From the NCBI GenBank assembly GCA_003499525.1, contig DNTB01000041.1, positions 124,001 through 188,000 on the forward strand: a stretch of 64,000 nt of DNA, given 5' to 3'. Below, one piece after another: positions 32,905 through 40,390 of the stretch. This stretch comes from Flavobacteriales bacterium. GTDB lineage: Bacteria; Bacteroidota; Bacteroidia; Flavobacteriales_G; Salibacteraceae. The notes under the pieces were generated by a model. That model saw only the letters and a program-made list of their open reading frames with translations, made no database searches and was not told the DNA's origin. Position numbers and translations under genes: made by a program. Every line of letters begins with the position of its first letter. Position 1 is the first letter of the stretch.

Positions 32905-33442
32905 ACCCGTTGTAGCAACTGCATCACTGGCCGGCTGTTTCGGCTGTCACATGTCTTTATTAGACATTGATGAACGTCTTGTCGAACTGATTGACCTTGT
33001 CGAATTCAACAAGTCTCCTATTGATGATATTAAGAAGTTCACCAAAGATGTAGACATTGGTCTGATTGAAGGTGGATGTTGCAATACAGAAAATGTGGAG
33101 GTGCTTAAAGAGTTCCGCAAAAAATGCAAAACACTTATCTCACTTGGGGAATGCGCCATTATGGGGGGATTACCCGCACTTCGAAACGACATCACGGTAA
33201 GTGAATGTCTGGCAGAAGCCTATCTGGATGGCCCCACTACCGTGAACGAGCACAGAATTCTGCCAAATGATGAAGAACTACCAATTATCCTGAATAAAGT
33301 ATATCCCTGTCATGAAGTAGTTAAAATGGACTATTTCCTTCCCGGTTGTCCCCCATCGGCCGATTTAATCTGGGAAGCACTGGTTGCCCTCATTACTGGT
33401 GAAGAAAAGGAAATACCCTACGCACTTATCAAATACGATTAA
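32897..33442 (+). CDS. hoxY: NAD-reducing hydrogenase small subunit HoxY
   Basis: The protein is 181 aa, the short small-subunit type of group 3 hydrogenases, with only the proximal [4Fe-4S] cluster. The ligand motifs are GCFGC (Cys14, Cys17), LGEC and PGCPPSAD. No Tat signal is present, consistent with a cytoplasmic enzyme. It lies between hoxU (8-base overlap) and hoxH (4-base gap). Confidence 0.95.
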   Translation: MNKPVVATASLAGCFGCHMSLLDIDERLVELIDLVEFNKSPIDDIKKFTKDVDIGLIEGGCCNTENVEVLKEFRKKCKTLISLGECAIMGGLPALRNDITVSECLAEAYLDGPTTVNEHRILPNDEELPIILNKVYPCHEVVKMDYFLPGCPPSADLIWEALVALITGEEKEIPYALIKYD

Positions 33443-33446
33443 GACT

Positions 33447-34898
33447 ATGAAAAAAATTACGATAGAACCCGTCACCAGGGTTGAAGGTCATGGCAAAGTA
33501 ACCATCCATATGAACGCGCTCAATGAGGTAGTTCAAAGCAGGTTGCATATTGTCGAATTCAGGGGATTTGAGCGCTTTGTACAGGGGCGACCATTTTGGG
33601 AAGCTCCGGTTCTGGTTCAACGCCTTTGTGGGATTTGCCCGGTTTCTCATCACCTGGCCGCCGCCAAAGCAATGGACGTGATAGTCGGCGCGGGCACCGG
33701 GGAAGGGCTTACGCCAACGGCTGAAAAAATGCGCCGATTAATGCACTATGGCCAAATGTTCCAATCACACTCCCTTCATTTCTTCCATCTTGCTTCCCCA
33801 GATCTTTTATTCGGTATTGAAGCAGACCCGAACATCCGAAACATTATCGGTGTAGCCATGGAACATCGGGATTTAGCCATCCAGGGTATCAATATGCGTA
33901 AATATGGGCAGGAAATCATCCAGGCTACTGCCGGGAAAAAAGTCCACGGCACTGGAGCTATTCCTGGAGGAATAAACAAACGCTTAACCCCTGAAACCGT
34001 AGAGCATTTCATGAATGGGCCCGAACCACAGAACATTTCTAAAATGATTGAATGGTCCTTAGGCGCACTCAACTTTTTTAAGGATTACCATAAAAAGAAT
34101 AGAGACCTCATCGACAACTTCGCGAGCTATCCAAGCTCATCTATGAGTCTGGTTCGTAAAGATGGAGCTCTCGATCTTTATCATGGTGTGCTGAGAGCAG
34201 TGGATGAAAATGGAGAAAAGATTTTGCATGACATTGATTATCAAGAATATGCGGAATATATTGGGGAGGAAGTAAAATCCTGGAGCTATATGAAATTCCC
34301 TTTCCTCAAACACATGGGAAAAGAAAAAGGATGGTATCGGGTTGGGCCGTTAGCTCGCATGAATACCGCTGATTTCATTCCTACCCCCCTTGCGCAAAAA
34401 GAGTTTGAGGAGTTCAAAGCGTATACGAATGGGAAACCTAATGGTATGACCATGCACAATCATTGGGCTCGGCTCATTGAAATTCTACATTCTGCGGAAG
34501 TGATGAAAGAACTGCTGGAAAGCCCGGAAATTACAGAAGGTGAGTTGGTGGTAAAAGGAGATCGGCAGGAAACGGGTATTGGAATGATTGAAGCGCCTCG
34601 AGGTACGCTCATACACCATTATGATGTCAATGAACAGGATCAAATCACCATGGCTAATCTTATTGTGAGTACTACGCATAATAACAAACCCATGAATAAG
34701 GCGGTGGATATGATTGCACGAGAGTACATGACGGGGCGAGCTGTTATTTCTGAAGGAATGACCAATGCCGTTGAAGTAGGCATACGCGCTTATGATCCAT
34801 GCTTGAGCTGTGCAACCCATGCTATGGGACAGATGCCTCTGGACATTCAAATTATTGGTCCTGATGGAGACATACTGGATCGTAAAGTTAGAGACTAG
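33447..34898 (+). CDS. hoxH: NAD-reducing hydrogenase large (NiFe) subunit HoxH
   Basis: A 483-aa catalytic subunit. The L1 motif RLCGICPVSHH supplies Cys61 and Cys64. The L2 motif DPCLSCATH supplies Cys452 and Cys455, with His458. The residues after His458 (459-483, 25 aa) form the C-terminal extension normally removed by a maturation endopeptidase, and that enzyme is encoded next. VTRVEGHG at the N-terminus is typical. I chose the ATG at 33447; a longer frame would overlap hoxY. The sequence pattern and the hoxFU partners fit group 3d bidirectional hydrogenases. Final cofactor assembly also needs Hyp proteins, which are not in this window. Confidence 0.96.
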   Translation: MKKITIEPVTRVEGHGKVTIHMNALNEVVQSRLHIVEFRGFERFVQGRPFWEAPVLVQRLCGICPVSHHLAAAKAMDVIVGAGTGEGLTPTAEKMRRLMHYGQMFQSHSLHFFHLASPDLLFGIEADPNIRNIIGVAMEHRDLAIQGINMRKYGQEIIQATAGKKVHGTGAIPGGINKRLTPETVEHFMNGPEPQNISKMIEWSLGALNFFKDYHKKNRDLIDNFASYPSSSMSLVRKDGALDLYHGVLRAVDENGEKILHDIDYQEYAEYIGEEVKSWSYMKFPFLKHMGKEKGWYRVGPLARMNTADFIPTPLAQKEFEEFKAYTNGKPNGMTMHNHWARLIEILHSAEVMKELLESPEITEGELVVKGDRQETGIGMIEAPRGTLIHHYDVNEQDQITMANLIVSTTHNNKPMNKAVDMIAREYMTGRAVISEGMTNAVEVGIRAYDPCLSCATHAMGQMPLDIQIIGPDGDILDRKVRD

Positions 34899-35341
34899 TG
34901 CCGAGCACTCTGATCTATGGTATTGGAAACCCCGGACGTCAGGATGATGCTCTTGGAATTCTGGCCATTGAAGAGCTCAAATCCAATACTCCGGCTACTT
35001 CAGGTATTGATTTCGAGCAGAACTATCAGTTGAATATCGAAGATGCCGAATTAATTTCAAAATACGATTTGGTATACTTCATAGATGCTTCAATGGAAGA
35101 TGTATTAGACTTCAAGATAGAGTCCTTATCACCTGATAATCAACAAATTGAATTCACAATGCACGCTGTTTCTCCCGCTTACATTCTATATCTATGTCAT
35201 TCCTTATTTGGCAGGATGCCGGAGGCTTATGTTGTGCATGTTAAAGGTTTCGAATGGAATCTAAAAGAAGGATTGACCGAAAAAGCAAGATCATCTTTAA
35301 ATACTGCGTTAATCGAACTCAAGAAGCTGCTCAACATGTAA
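34898..35341 (+). CDS. hoxW: Hydrogenase maturation endopeptidase HoxW
   Basis: A 147-aa M52-family protease that cuts the HoxH C-terminal tail after nickel insertion. The family start YGIGNPGRQDDALG is present, with the nickel-sensing acidic residue there, a second in YFIDASMED, and the His in TMHAVSP. The start is GTG sharing one base with the hoxH TAG stop (TAGTG), indicating tight translational coupling. It is the last gene of the hox operon. Confidence 0.92.
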   Translation: MPSTLIYGIGNPGRQDDALGILAIEELKSNTPATSGIDFEQNYQLNIEDAELISKYDLVYFIDASMEDVLDFKIESLSPDNQQIEFTMHAVSPAYILYLCHSLFGRMPEAYVVHVKGFEWNLKEGLTEKARSSLNTALIELKKLLNM

Positions 35342-35351
35342 ATAGCCGATA

Positions 35352-35359
35352 TATCTTTG
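35352..35359 (+). promoter_or_regulatory. -7 box (TATCTTTG) abutting the FadL-like gene
   Basis: A perfect TAnnTTTG match that ends 3 bases before the ATG at 35363. A TTG start at 35357 lies inside the box and is therefore unlikely. It gives the porin its own promoter, separate from hox. Confidence 0.5.
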
Positions 35360-35362
35360 GTT

Positions 35363-36643
35363 ATGATTGTTGACGCCAACAAGTTCGTACGAACTGTTGT
35401 TTCTGCACTATCGGTTCTTATACTTTTTCATTCAACTGAAGTTCGGAGTCAGGTTTCGTACAACACCAACATCATTCCTATGGGAGACAAAGAACCATTG
35501 ATGGGGAATACGGGTACGGGAGGGCTTAATTCCAGCGGAGCAGTATACTATAATCCTGGGGCGCTTACTATGCTCAAGGGAAACTCTTTTTCGCTGAGCG
35601 GCTCGGCGTTTGTGAGATATAGGTTCAATGCAGCACCCTTTGTAGATATTGATGGCCAAACTATTGACTATGAAGGTGTTGGTTACCAATCCATCCCCAC
35701 TAGTCTTATCTTTGTTCGAAGCTTTAAACAGTGGCGGTTTGCGTTATCTGTGATGATACCCATGGAGTTTAACTTTCACGGTTCCCGGGATTGGTTCTTC
35801 GATATAGATAATGATAAATTAGAGTTGTTCTTAAGTCAGGATTACAGCGAACGGCTGTTTTTAGTCGGTCTTTCAGCTGCGCGACCTATAAACGATAAAT
35901 GGTCCGTTGGAGTCACGCTCTATGGTCAGTACTATTCTTTGTTCTCGACCATCAATATTCAAACAGGTTTTGTCAATTCGTCATCACAACCTGTTACTCA
36001 ATATGAACGACAACAGATTACTCCTACCAGTTTGCTTGGAATTTTAGGAATACATCGACTTGGAGAGAAGTGGAATTTTGGTTTGAGGGTTAAATTGCCC
36101 AGCGCTCATCTTTTCGGGAAGGGAAGTTATTACTCTTTTTCAGACCTGAGCTACCTTATCGTTGGAGCACCAATTGAGCGGGTAAATGTTACGGAGAATA
36201 GCGTATACTTCCGCACTCCAATGGATATCAGAATTGGCGTATCATTTTTACATCGCGATAACTGGAAGTTTGCATCCGATCTGAGCTACGGCTTCCCGGT
36301 TTCATACCAGCAATTTGAAAGCGAAGAAGTAGATCTGGAGATTGATTCGCCAAGCACCATACGGTGGAGCTTTGGATTGGAACGATTAATATCGGATAAA
36401 ATCTCCATGTACGGGGGCTTGTCTATTTTTCCCAGCCTGGACGAATCTGGATCTACCATCGATAATACTGATTTTGGCACACTCTATCTGGGTGGCAAAA
36501 TGATCACAAAACATCTTGAAACTTCAGTTGGGATGTTTTACTCCCTCGGATCCGGGACGACCGAACTATCCGATAGTGGAAGAACCTTTTTCCAGGAATT
36601 CGAAAACATGGGAGTATTTTTTGGAACCAACTACAAGTTCTAA
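35363..36643 (+). CDS. OmpP1/FadL-like outer-membrane porin
   Basis: A 426-aa outer-membrane beta-barrel with a signal peptide (cleavage near VRSQ). The N-terminal GNTGTGGLNSSGAVYYNPGAL is the family signature, corresponding to the plug region with the NPA motif of FadL proteins. Amphipathic strands follow to the aromatic end FFGTNYKF. Family members pass fatty acids or aromatic hydrocarbons across the outer membrane; the substrate here is unknown. It follows hoxW by 21 bases but appears to have its own promoter. It converges on the FeoB genes, with a T-rich stretch (36647-36658) between. Confidence 0.85.
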   Translation: MIVDANKFVRTVVSALSVLILFHSTEVRSQVSYNTNIIPMGDKEPLMGNTGTGGLNSSGAVYYNPGALTMLKGNSFSLSGSAFVRYRFNAAPFVDIDGQTIDYEGVGYQSIPTSLIFVRSFKQWRFALSVMIPMEFNFHGSRDWFFDIDNDKLELFLSQDYSERLFLVGLSAARPINDKWSVGVTLYGQYYSLFSTINIQTGFVNSSSQPVTQYERQQITPTSLLGILGIHRLGEKWNFGLRVKLPSAHLFGKGSYYSFSDLSYLIVGAPIERVNVTENSVYFRTPMDIRIGVSFLHRDNWKFASDLSYGFPVSYQQFESEEVDLEIDSPSTIRWSFGLERLISDKISMYGGLSIFPSLDESGSTIDNTDFGTLYLGGKMITKHLETSVGMFYSLGSGTTELSDSGRTFFQEFENMGVFFGTNYKF

Positions 36644-36677
36644 GCTTTTATTTTTTTTGCTGGATACCCGAAAAAGA

Positions 36678-38108
36678 TTAAAGAAACATATACCACAGCT
36701 GGGCAACAAAAAAAGTAAGTATCAGGCCCATTCCAACCGGGAGAAAAGTAGCCACAGCAGTCCATTTGGCACTTCCTGTTTCTTTGTAAATAGTGTATAT
36801 GGTTGTAGAACAGGGGTTATGTAAAAGACTGAATATCATAAGGTTAACCCCAGTAAGCAACGTCCACCCACCTCCTCTTAGTATTGATTCTGTATCTGAA
36901 GCAGAATCGAGTTCAAACATGACTCCCGTTCCCGCTCCTACTCCACTAATACCCAAACTCGTTACGGTTAACATAAGAATGGTGGGAATCACAATTTCAT
37001 TCGCGGGTATCGCAATGATATACGCCAGAATAATAACTCCATTCAGTCCAAAAAACAATGCCCACGGATCACTCCAATGGATGAAATGATCGGCTAAACT
37101 CATCCCTGAAATTGTAAAGTTGGTTACTGTCCAAATCACAATTCCAGCTGGAATAGCAAAAATGATTGCTCTCCAAAGCACGAAAATGGTACGATCAATT
37201 AATGAGGTGTAGAGGGTTTGTAGCACTCTCGGTGGCCGGTATGGTGGAAGTTCCAGGCTAAATGCGGATGCTTCTCCTCTTAGAACGGTTTTGCTCAACC
37301 CCCATGAAACCAATAAACTCAATACTATCCCCAAAACCGCTACAGCCACAACTGCCCCTGCTGAAACAAGACCAGCAATAGAAGCTGGAACAAGACCTCC
37401 AATGAAAATGGTCGCAATCAAAATTTGAGTGGGCCAGCGGCCATTACAAAGAGAAAAATTGTTGGTTATTATAGCAATCAGGCGCTCTCTTGGACTATCG
37501 ATGACACGTGCTGCCACTACACCCGCAGCATTACAGCCAAATCCCATACTTAGTGTAAGCGCTTGCTTGCCATGCGCCCCTGCTTTTCGAAATAGCTTGT
37601 CCATGTTGAACGCAACGCGGGGGAGGTATCCGAAGTCTTCAAGGAGGGTGAATAGAGGAAAGAAAATGGCCATTGGAGGAAGCATAACGGCTATAACCCA
37701 GGCCATGGCGAGATAAGCACCATCTATGAGAACTCCATCCAGCCACCAGGGCAGTCCAATTGAAGCAGAAGCAGATTTTAAAATGGGATGTAATGTTTCC
37801 ACTAAAAGATTGGCCAATAATCCAGAAGGGTAGTTCGCACCTGATACAGTTATCCAGAATACTCCGGCCAATAGCAAAAACATGATCGGGAACCCAAAAA
37901 TGGGACTAGTCACCCATTGATCAATCTTCAAATCAAGGCTAAAAGGCCTCTTCTTGCCAGAAATAACCACTGTCTTACAAGCAATCTGCTCAGCATCCCG
38001 ATATACGGACTCAATGATGGAGTCATGAATACCCTGTCCTAAATCCCAGCGAAGCTTTTCTACGAACTCAATCGTCTCACTATCAAATATTTGAGGTTCT
38101 TCCTGCAT
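36678..38108 (-). CDS. feoB: Ferrous iron transporter FeoB, membrane-domain half
   Basis: A 476-aa permease part of FeoB. It starts with a soluble linker (about 1-65) that normally joins the GTPase to the membrane domain. Two gate-type segments follow: GFGCNAAGVVAARVIDSPRER with SLCNGRWPTQI, and the C-terminal NPCSTTIYTIYKETGSAKW. It has about ten membrane helices. It is in the same frame as the upstream GTPase half, separated only by TAG and one codon, so FeoB is divided by a single stop codon. The two halves presumably assemble. Confidence 0.9.
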   Translation of the reverse strand: MQEEPQIFDSETIEFVEKLRWDLGQGIHDSIIESVYRDAEQIACKTVVISGKKRPFSLDLKIDQWVTSPIFGFPIMFLLLAGVFWITVSGANYPSGLLANLLVETLHPILKSASASIGLPWWLDGVLIDGAYLAMAWVIAVMLPPMAIFFPLFTLLEDFGYLPRVAFNMDKLFRKAGAHGKQALTLSMGFGCNAAGVVAARVIDSPRERLIAIITNNFSLCNGRWPTQILIATIFIGGLVPASIAGLVSAGAVVAVAVLGIVLSLLVSWGLSKTVLRGEASAFSLELPPYRPPRVLQTLYTSLIDRTIFVLWRAIIFAIPAGIVIWTVTNFTISGMSLADHFIHWSDPWALFFGLNGVIILAYIIAIPANEIVIPTILMLTVTSLGISGVGAGTGVMFELDSASDTESILRGGGWTLLTGVNLMIFSLLHNPCSTTIYTIYKETGSAKWTAVATFLPVGMGLILTFFVAQLWYMFL

Positions 38109-38111
38109 CTC

Positions 38112-38879
38112 CTAAGTTGTCATCTCCAGATCTTTTAATTTTCCATTCCGAATGGCATCCATTATGCTCTGATCCCCTTCCAATAACCGCATAGATACCC
38201 ATCTTATATTTGGTAAATCCGGAAATTGTAGTGCGAGTTTCTGTGAAAGTGCATTAATGGCATTTTCAACTTTTTTAGAATGACTTTTTAACCGGTGTGG
38301 TTTACAAATAAACTGCCCACTGGCTACCTCTGAGATTTTTTGTATCAGTTCCGTCATCCCTTCCCTTCGTCGGGCCACCATTGGGATAACCGGAATGCCT
38401 AATTCTCTCGAAAGAGCCCTTGTGTCTATTTCAATTCCATTTCGCTTGGCCTCGTCCATTAGATTTAGGGCAAGTACAGCCCGATCTGTAATTTCCAATA
38501 CTTGTAGGGCCAAATTCAAGTTTCGTTGAAGCCTGGTGGCATCTGCAACAATAACGGTTACATCCGGTCTGCCAAAAAGGATAAAATCTCTGGCAACTTC
38601 TTCATCCGTGCTCGTAGACAGAAGAGAATAGGTGCCGGGCAGGTCGACTACTTTGTATCTCTCTTCGGTGTAAGAATAAGCTCCTTCTGCGCGGGCAACT
38701 GTTTTTCCAGGCCAATTACCAGTATGCTGCCGCAATCCCGTCAGGTTGTTGAAAATAGTGCTCTTTCCAGTATTTGGATTTCCGGCCAGAGCCAGGACAT
38801 AATTAAAATCGTCAACATTAATCCCGAGTTGGACCAAATTGGCTTTGTGATGAACCGGACAGTTTGTGCAATCACTCAT
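38112..38879 (-). CDS. feoB: Ferrous iron transporter FeoB, GTPase-domain half
   Basis: A 255-aa cytoplasmic G-protein part. It begins MSDCTNCPVHHK, a Cys/His-rich start seen in FeoB proteins, then G1 GNPNTGKST (33-41), the switch region TGNWPGKT, G3 DLPGTYS and G4 NLMD. A helical GDI-like region follows, ending at LEMTT and TAG. The ATG at 38879 overlaps the FeoA-fusion gene by 8 bases; an ATG 15 bases further upstream is less likely. The next codons after the stop are GAG ATG in the same frame, leading directly into the membrane half. Confidence 0.9.
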   Translation of the reverse strand: MSDCTNCPVHHKANLVQLGINVDDFNYVLALAGNPNTGKSTIFNNLTGLRQHTGNWPGKTVARAEGAYSYTEERYKVVDLPGTYSLLSTSTDEEVARDFILFGRPDVTVIVADATRLQRNLNLALQVLEITDRAVLALNLMDEAKRNGIEIDTRALSRELGIPVIPMVARRREGMTELIQKISEVASGQFICKPHRLKSHSKKVENAINALSQKLALQFPDLPNIRWVSMRLLEGDQSIMDAIRNGKLKDLEMTT

Positions 38880-39894
38880 GAATATCTCTAACAAATATGA
38901 GCTCAGCCTGTTTGCGACGCAGACCGATACTTGCCCCCATTATTCGGTAGGCCATAGGATCTCCAAGTGGTCCAAGAAACTCAGCACTAATCGTCGTACC
39001 GGGTACTATACCCAGGTCAAGCAGCCTTCTCCTTTGCGAACCACGACATTGAGGTGAAATACCAACAACTTCAGCATGTTCACCTTCTTTTACTTCCGCT
39101 AGTGTTTTAAGATCACGATCAACCTCCGTGTTTTCCGGTAATGGCACAACGGTAATAGCATTAGCCTGCAATTGATTCAAATCAAACTCCTGAAGTTCTA
39201 AGCTGATACGGATATTCTGCTTTTCTTGTTGGATCACCTCGAGGTTCATTCCAGGATAAATTCCAAGCGCGACAAGCTCTTTGTAAATGGAGTGGGGCTC
39301 ATCTTCTATATGAGTGATCTTTCCCTTAAATCCTTTAGTTAAATAGCTCAATATCTGTCCTTTATGTTCAGGAATTTCACCTTCCCTTGTAGGAATCGGG
39401 TCGCCGTGGGGATCGAAGATTGGGTTTCCCAGTTTCCTTGATATTCGTTCCAATTCCTCGTCATTCAACTGATGTTCTATACGGTCTGCTTCGGAATGCC
39501 AACGCAACTCATGAACCCCAGTCTCGTCAGCGAGGTATCTTTCCCAAAGTCGGTGTGTTCGAATAATCTTAAGTGCGTAAATTCTGCCTGACGCGGTTAG
39601 CCGACAGATTTGGCCCTCGATATCGATGGATTTGTCTTTTCTCAAGTCATCAAGAATTTTGGAGACTCTGTCTGTTGAGACATTGAGGTTACCGGCTATG
39701 CTGTTCAAACCGCATGGTTGCTTCTTGTATTCACAATCAAATAGAAATTTCAAAGCATCTTCTTTGAGGATTTTTTCTCTCTTTTTTCTGCGACTGCGAA
39801 TTCGAGCAACAACTCCGTAATCCGGCCAAAAAACTCCTGACAAGATCAGTAAAAAGATGATTCCGAGTATCAGATTAAGTTCTGGATTTGCCAT
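38872..39894 (-). CDS. Membrane-anchored DtxR-type regulator fused to FeoA domains
   Basis: A 340-aa fusion. Residues 7-26 form a transmembrane helix followed by a basic stretch (RIRSRRKKREK). Next comes a winged helix (about 40-100) and a DtxR/MntR metal-binding and dimerisation domain. In the metal-binding region, HRLWE and WHSEADRIEH match the known ligands, except that Asp stands where DtxR has Cys102. GNPIFDPHGDPIP is typical of this domain. Two SH3-like FeoA modules follow (about 180-250 and 262-335), the second with RRRLLDLGIVPGT and ASIGLRRKQAELIFV. It probably senses iron, regulates or modulates FeoB, and stays at the membrane; the last two points are inference. It is the first gene of the feo unit. 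Confidence 0.9.
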   Translation of the reverse strand: MANPELNLILGIIFLLILSGVFWPDYGVVARIRSRRKKREKILKEDALKFLFDCEYKKQPCGLNSIAGNLNVSTDRVSKILDDLRKDKSIDIEGQICRLTASGRIYALKIIRTHRLWERYLADETGVHELRWHSEADRIEHQLNDEELERISRKLGNPIFDPHGDPIPTREGEIPEHKGQILSYLTKGFKGKITHIEDEPHSIYKELVALGIYPGMNLEVIQQEKQNIRISLELQEFDLNQLQANAITVVPLPENTEVDRDLKTLAEVKEGEHAEVVGISPQCRGSQRRRLLDLGIVPGTTISAEFLGPLGDPMAYRIMGASIGLRRKQAELIFVRDIHE

Positions 39895-39905
39895 AAACCT
39901 TCGAA

Positions 39906-39936
39906 TTGCCGAAAATAGTGGATTTGAGTAGATTTG
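39906..39936 (+). promoter_or_regulatory. Divergent promoter region between the feo unit and the small lipoprotein
   Basis: On the plus strand TTG (39906-39908) is followed after 20 bases by TAGATTTG (39929-39936), a full consensus match, 17 bases before the ATG at 39954. On the minus strand TATTTTCG (39910-39917) lies 15 bases before the DtxR-FeoA gene. The two promoters interleave, so binding by an iron regulator could affect both. Confidence 0.55.
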
Positions 39937-39953
39937 AAGCTCAAACTTAACGG

Positions 39954-40379
39954 ATGAAACTGCTTAAATTGGGTTCTGTAGCTTTGGTCTTTATTCTTCT
40001 TGCCCTGCTGACTTTGGCTTGCGAAACCTCTACTACTACGGTTCCTGAGCCTGCTAATCCTTATACACTGAATTATACAGCCCTGTCATCCGGAGATTTG
40101 ATTTCGTTTTTTCAGTTGGCCTACCTGAATGAACTTGGAGATACAGTTAAGGTCATAATCCCCGACAATCAATTCTGGTCCAACACCTATACCATCAACC
40201 AACCAAATCCTGTTTTCATTTCCGGGAAAACCAACTTCGGTATTGAAGGCGGATCAGTGAGAATTGCTGCTACGATATCTGATAAAAACGGAGGTATTCT
40301 CTTTACAGAGCAACGTAGCATTAGTAGCTCTTCACTTGGTGCTTTTAACGATACGATCAATACCGTCTTTGAGCAATAA
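39954..40379 (+). CDS. Small lipoprotein of unknown function
   Basis: The protein is 141 aa with a clear lipobox (LTLAC). After the lipidated Cys comes a short Thr/Pro-rich linker, then a beta-rich domain (about 40-135: YTLNYTAL, DTVKVIIPDNQFWSNTY, GGSVRIAATISDKNG). I recognise no family. It is transcribed divergently from the feo unit and converges on the helicase-nuclease gene. Confidence 0.75.
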   Translation: MKLLKLGSVALVFILLALLTLACETSTTTVPEPANPYTLNYTALSSGDLISFFQLAYLNELGDTVKVIIPDNQFWSNTYTINQPNPVFISGKTNFGIEGGSVRIAATISDKNGGILFTEQRSISSSSLGAFNDTINTVFEQ

Positions 40380-40390
40380 TGGTATAGGAT

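Noticed and set aside
36647..36658. A T-rich run after the FadL-like gene, considered as a terminator.
   Set aside because: No stable hairpin precedes it; it may help end transcription but cannot be called.
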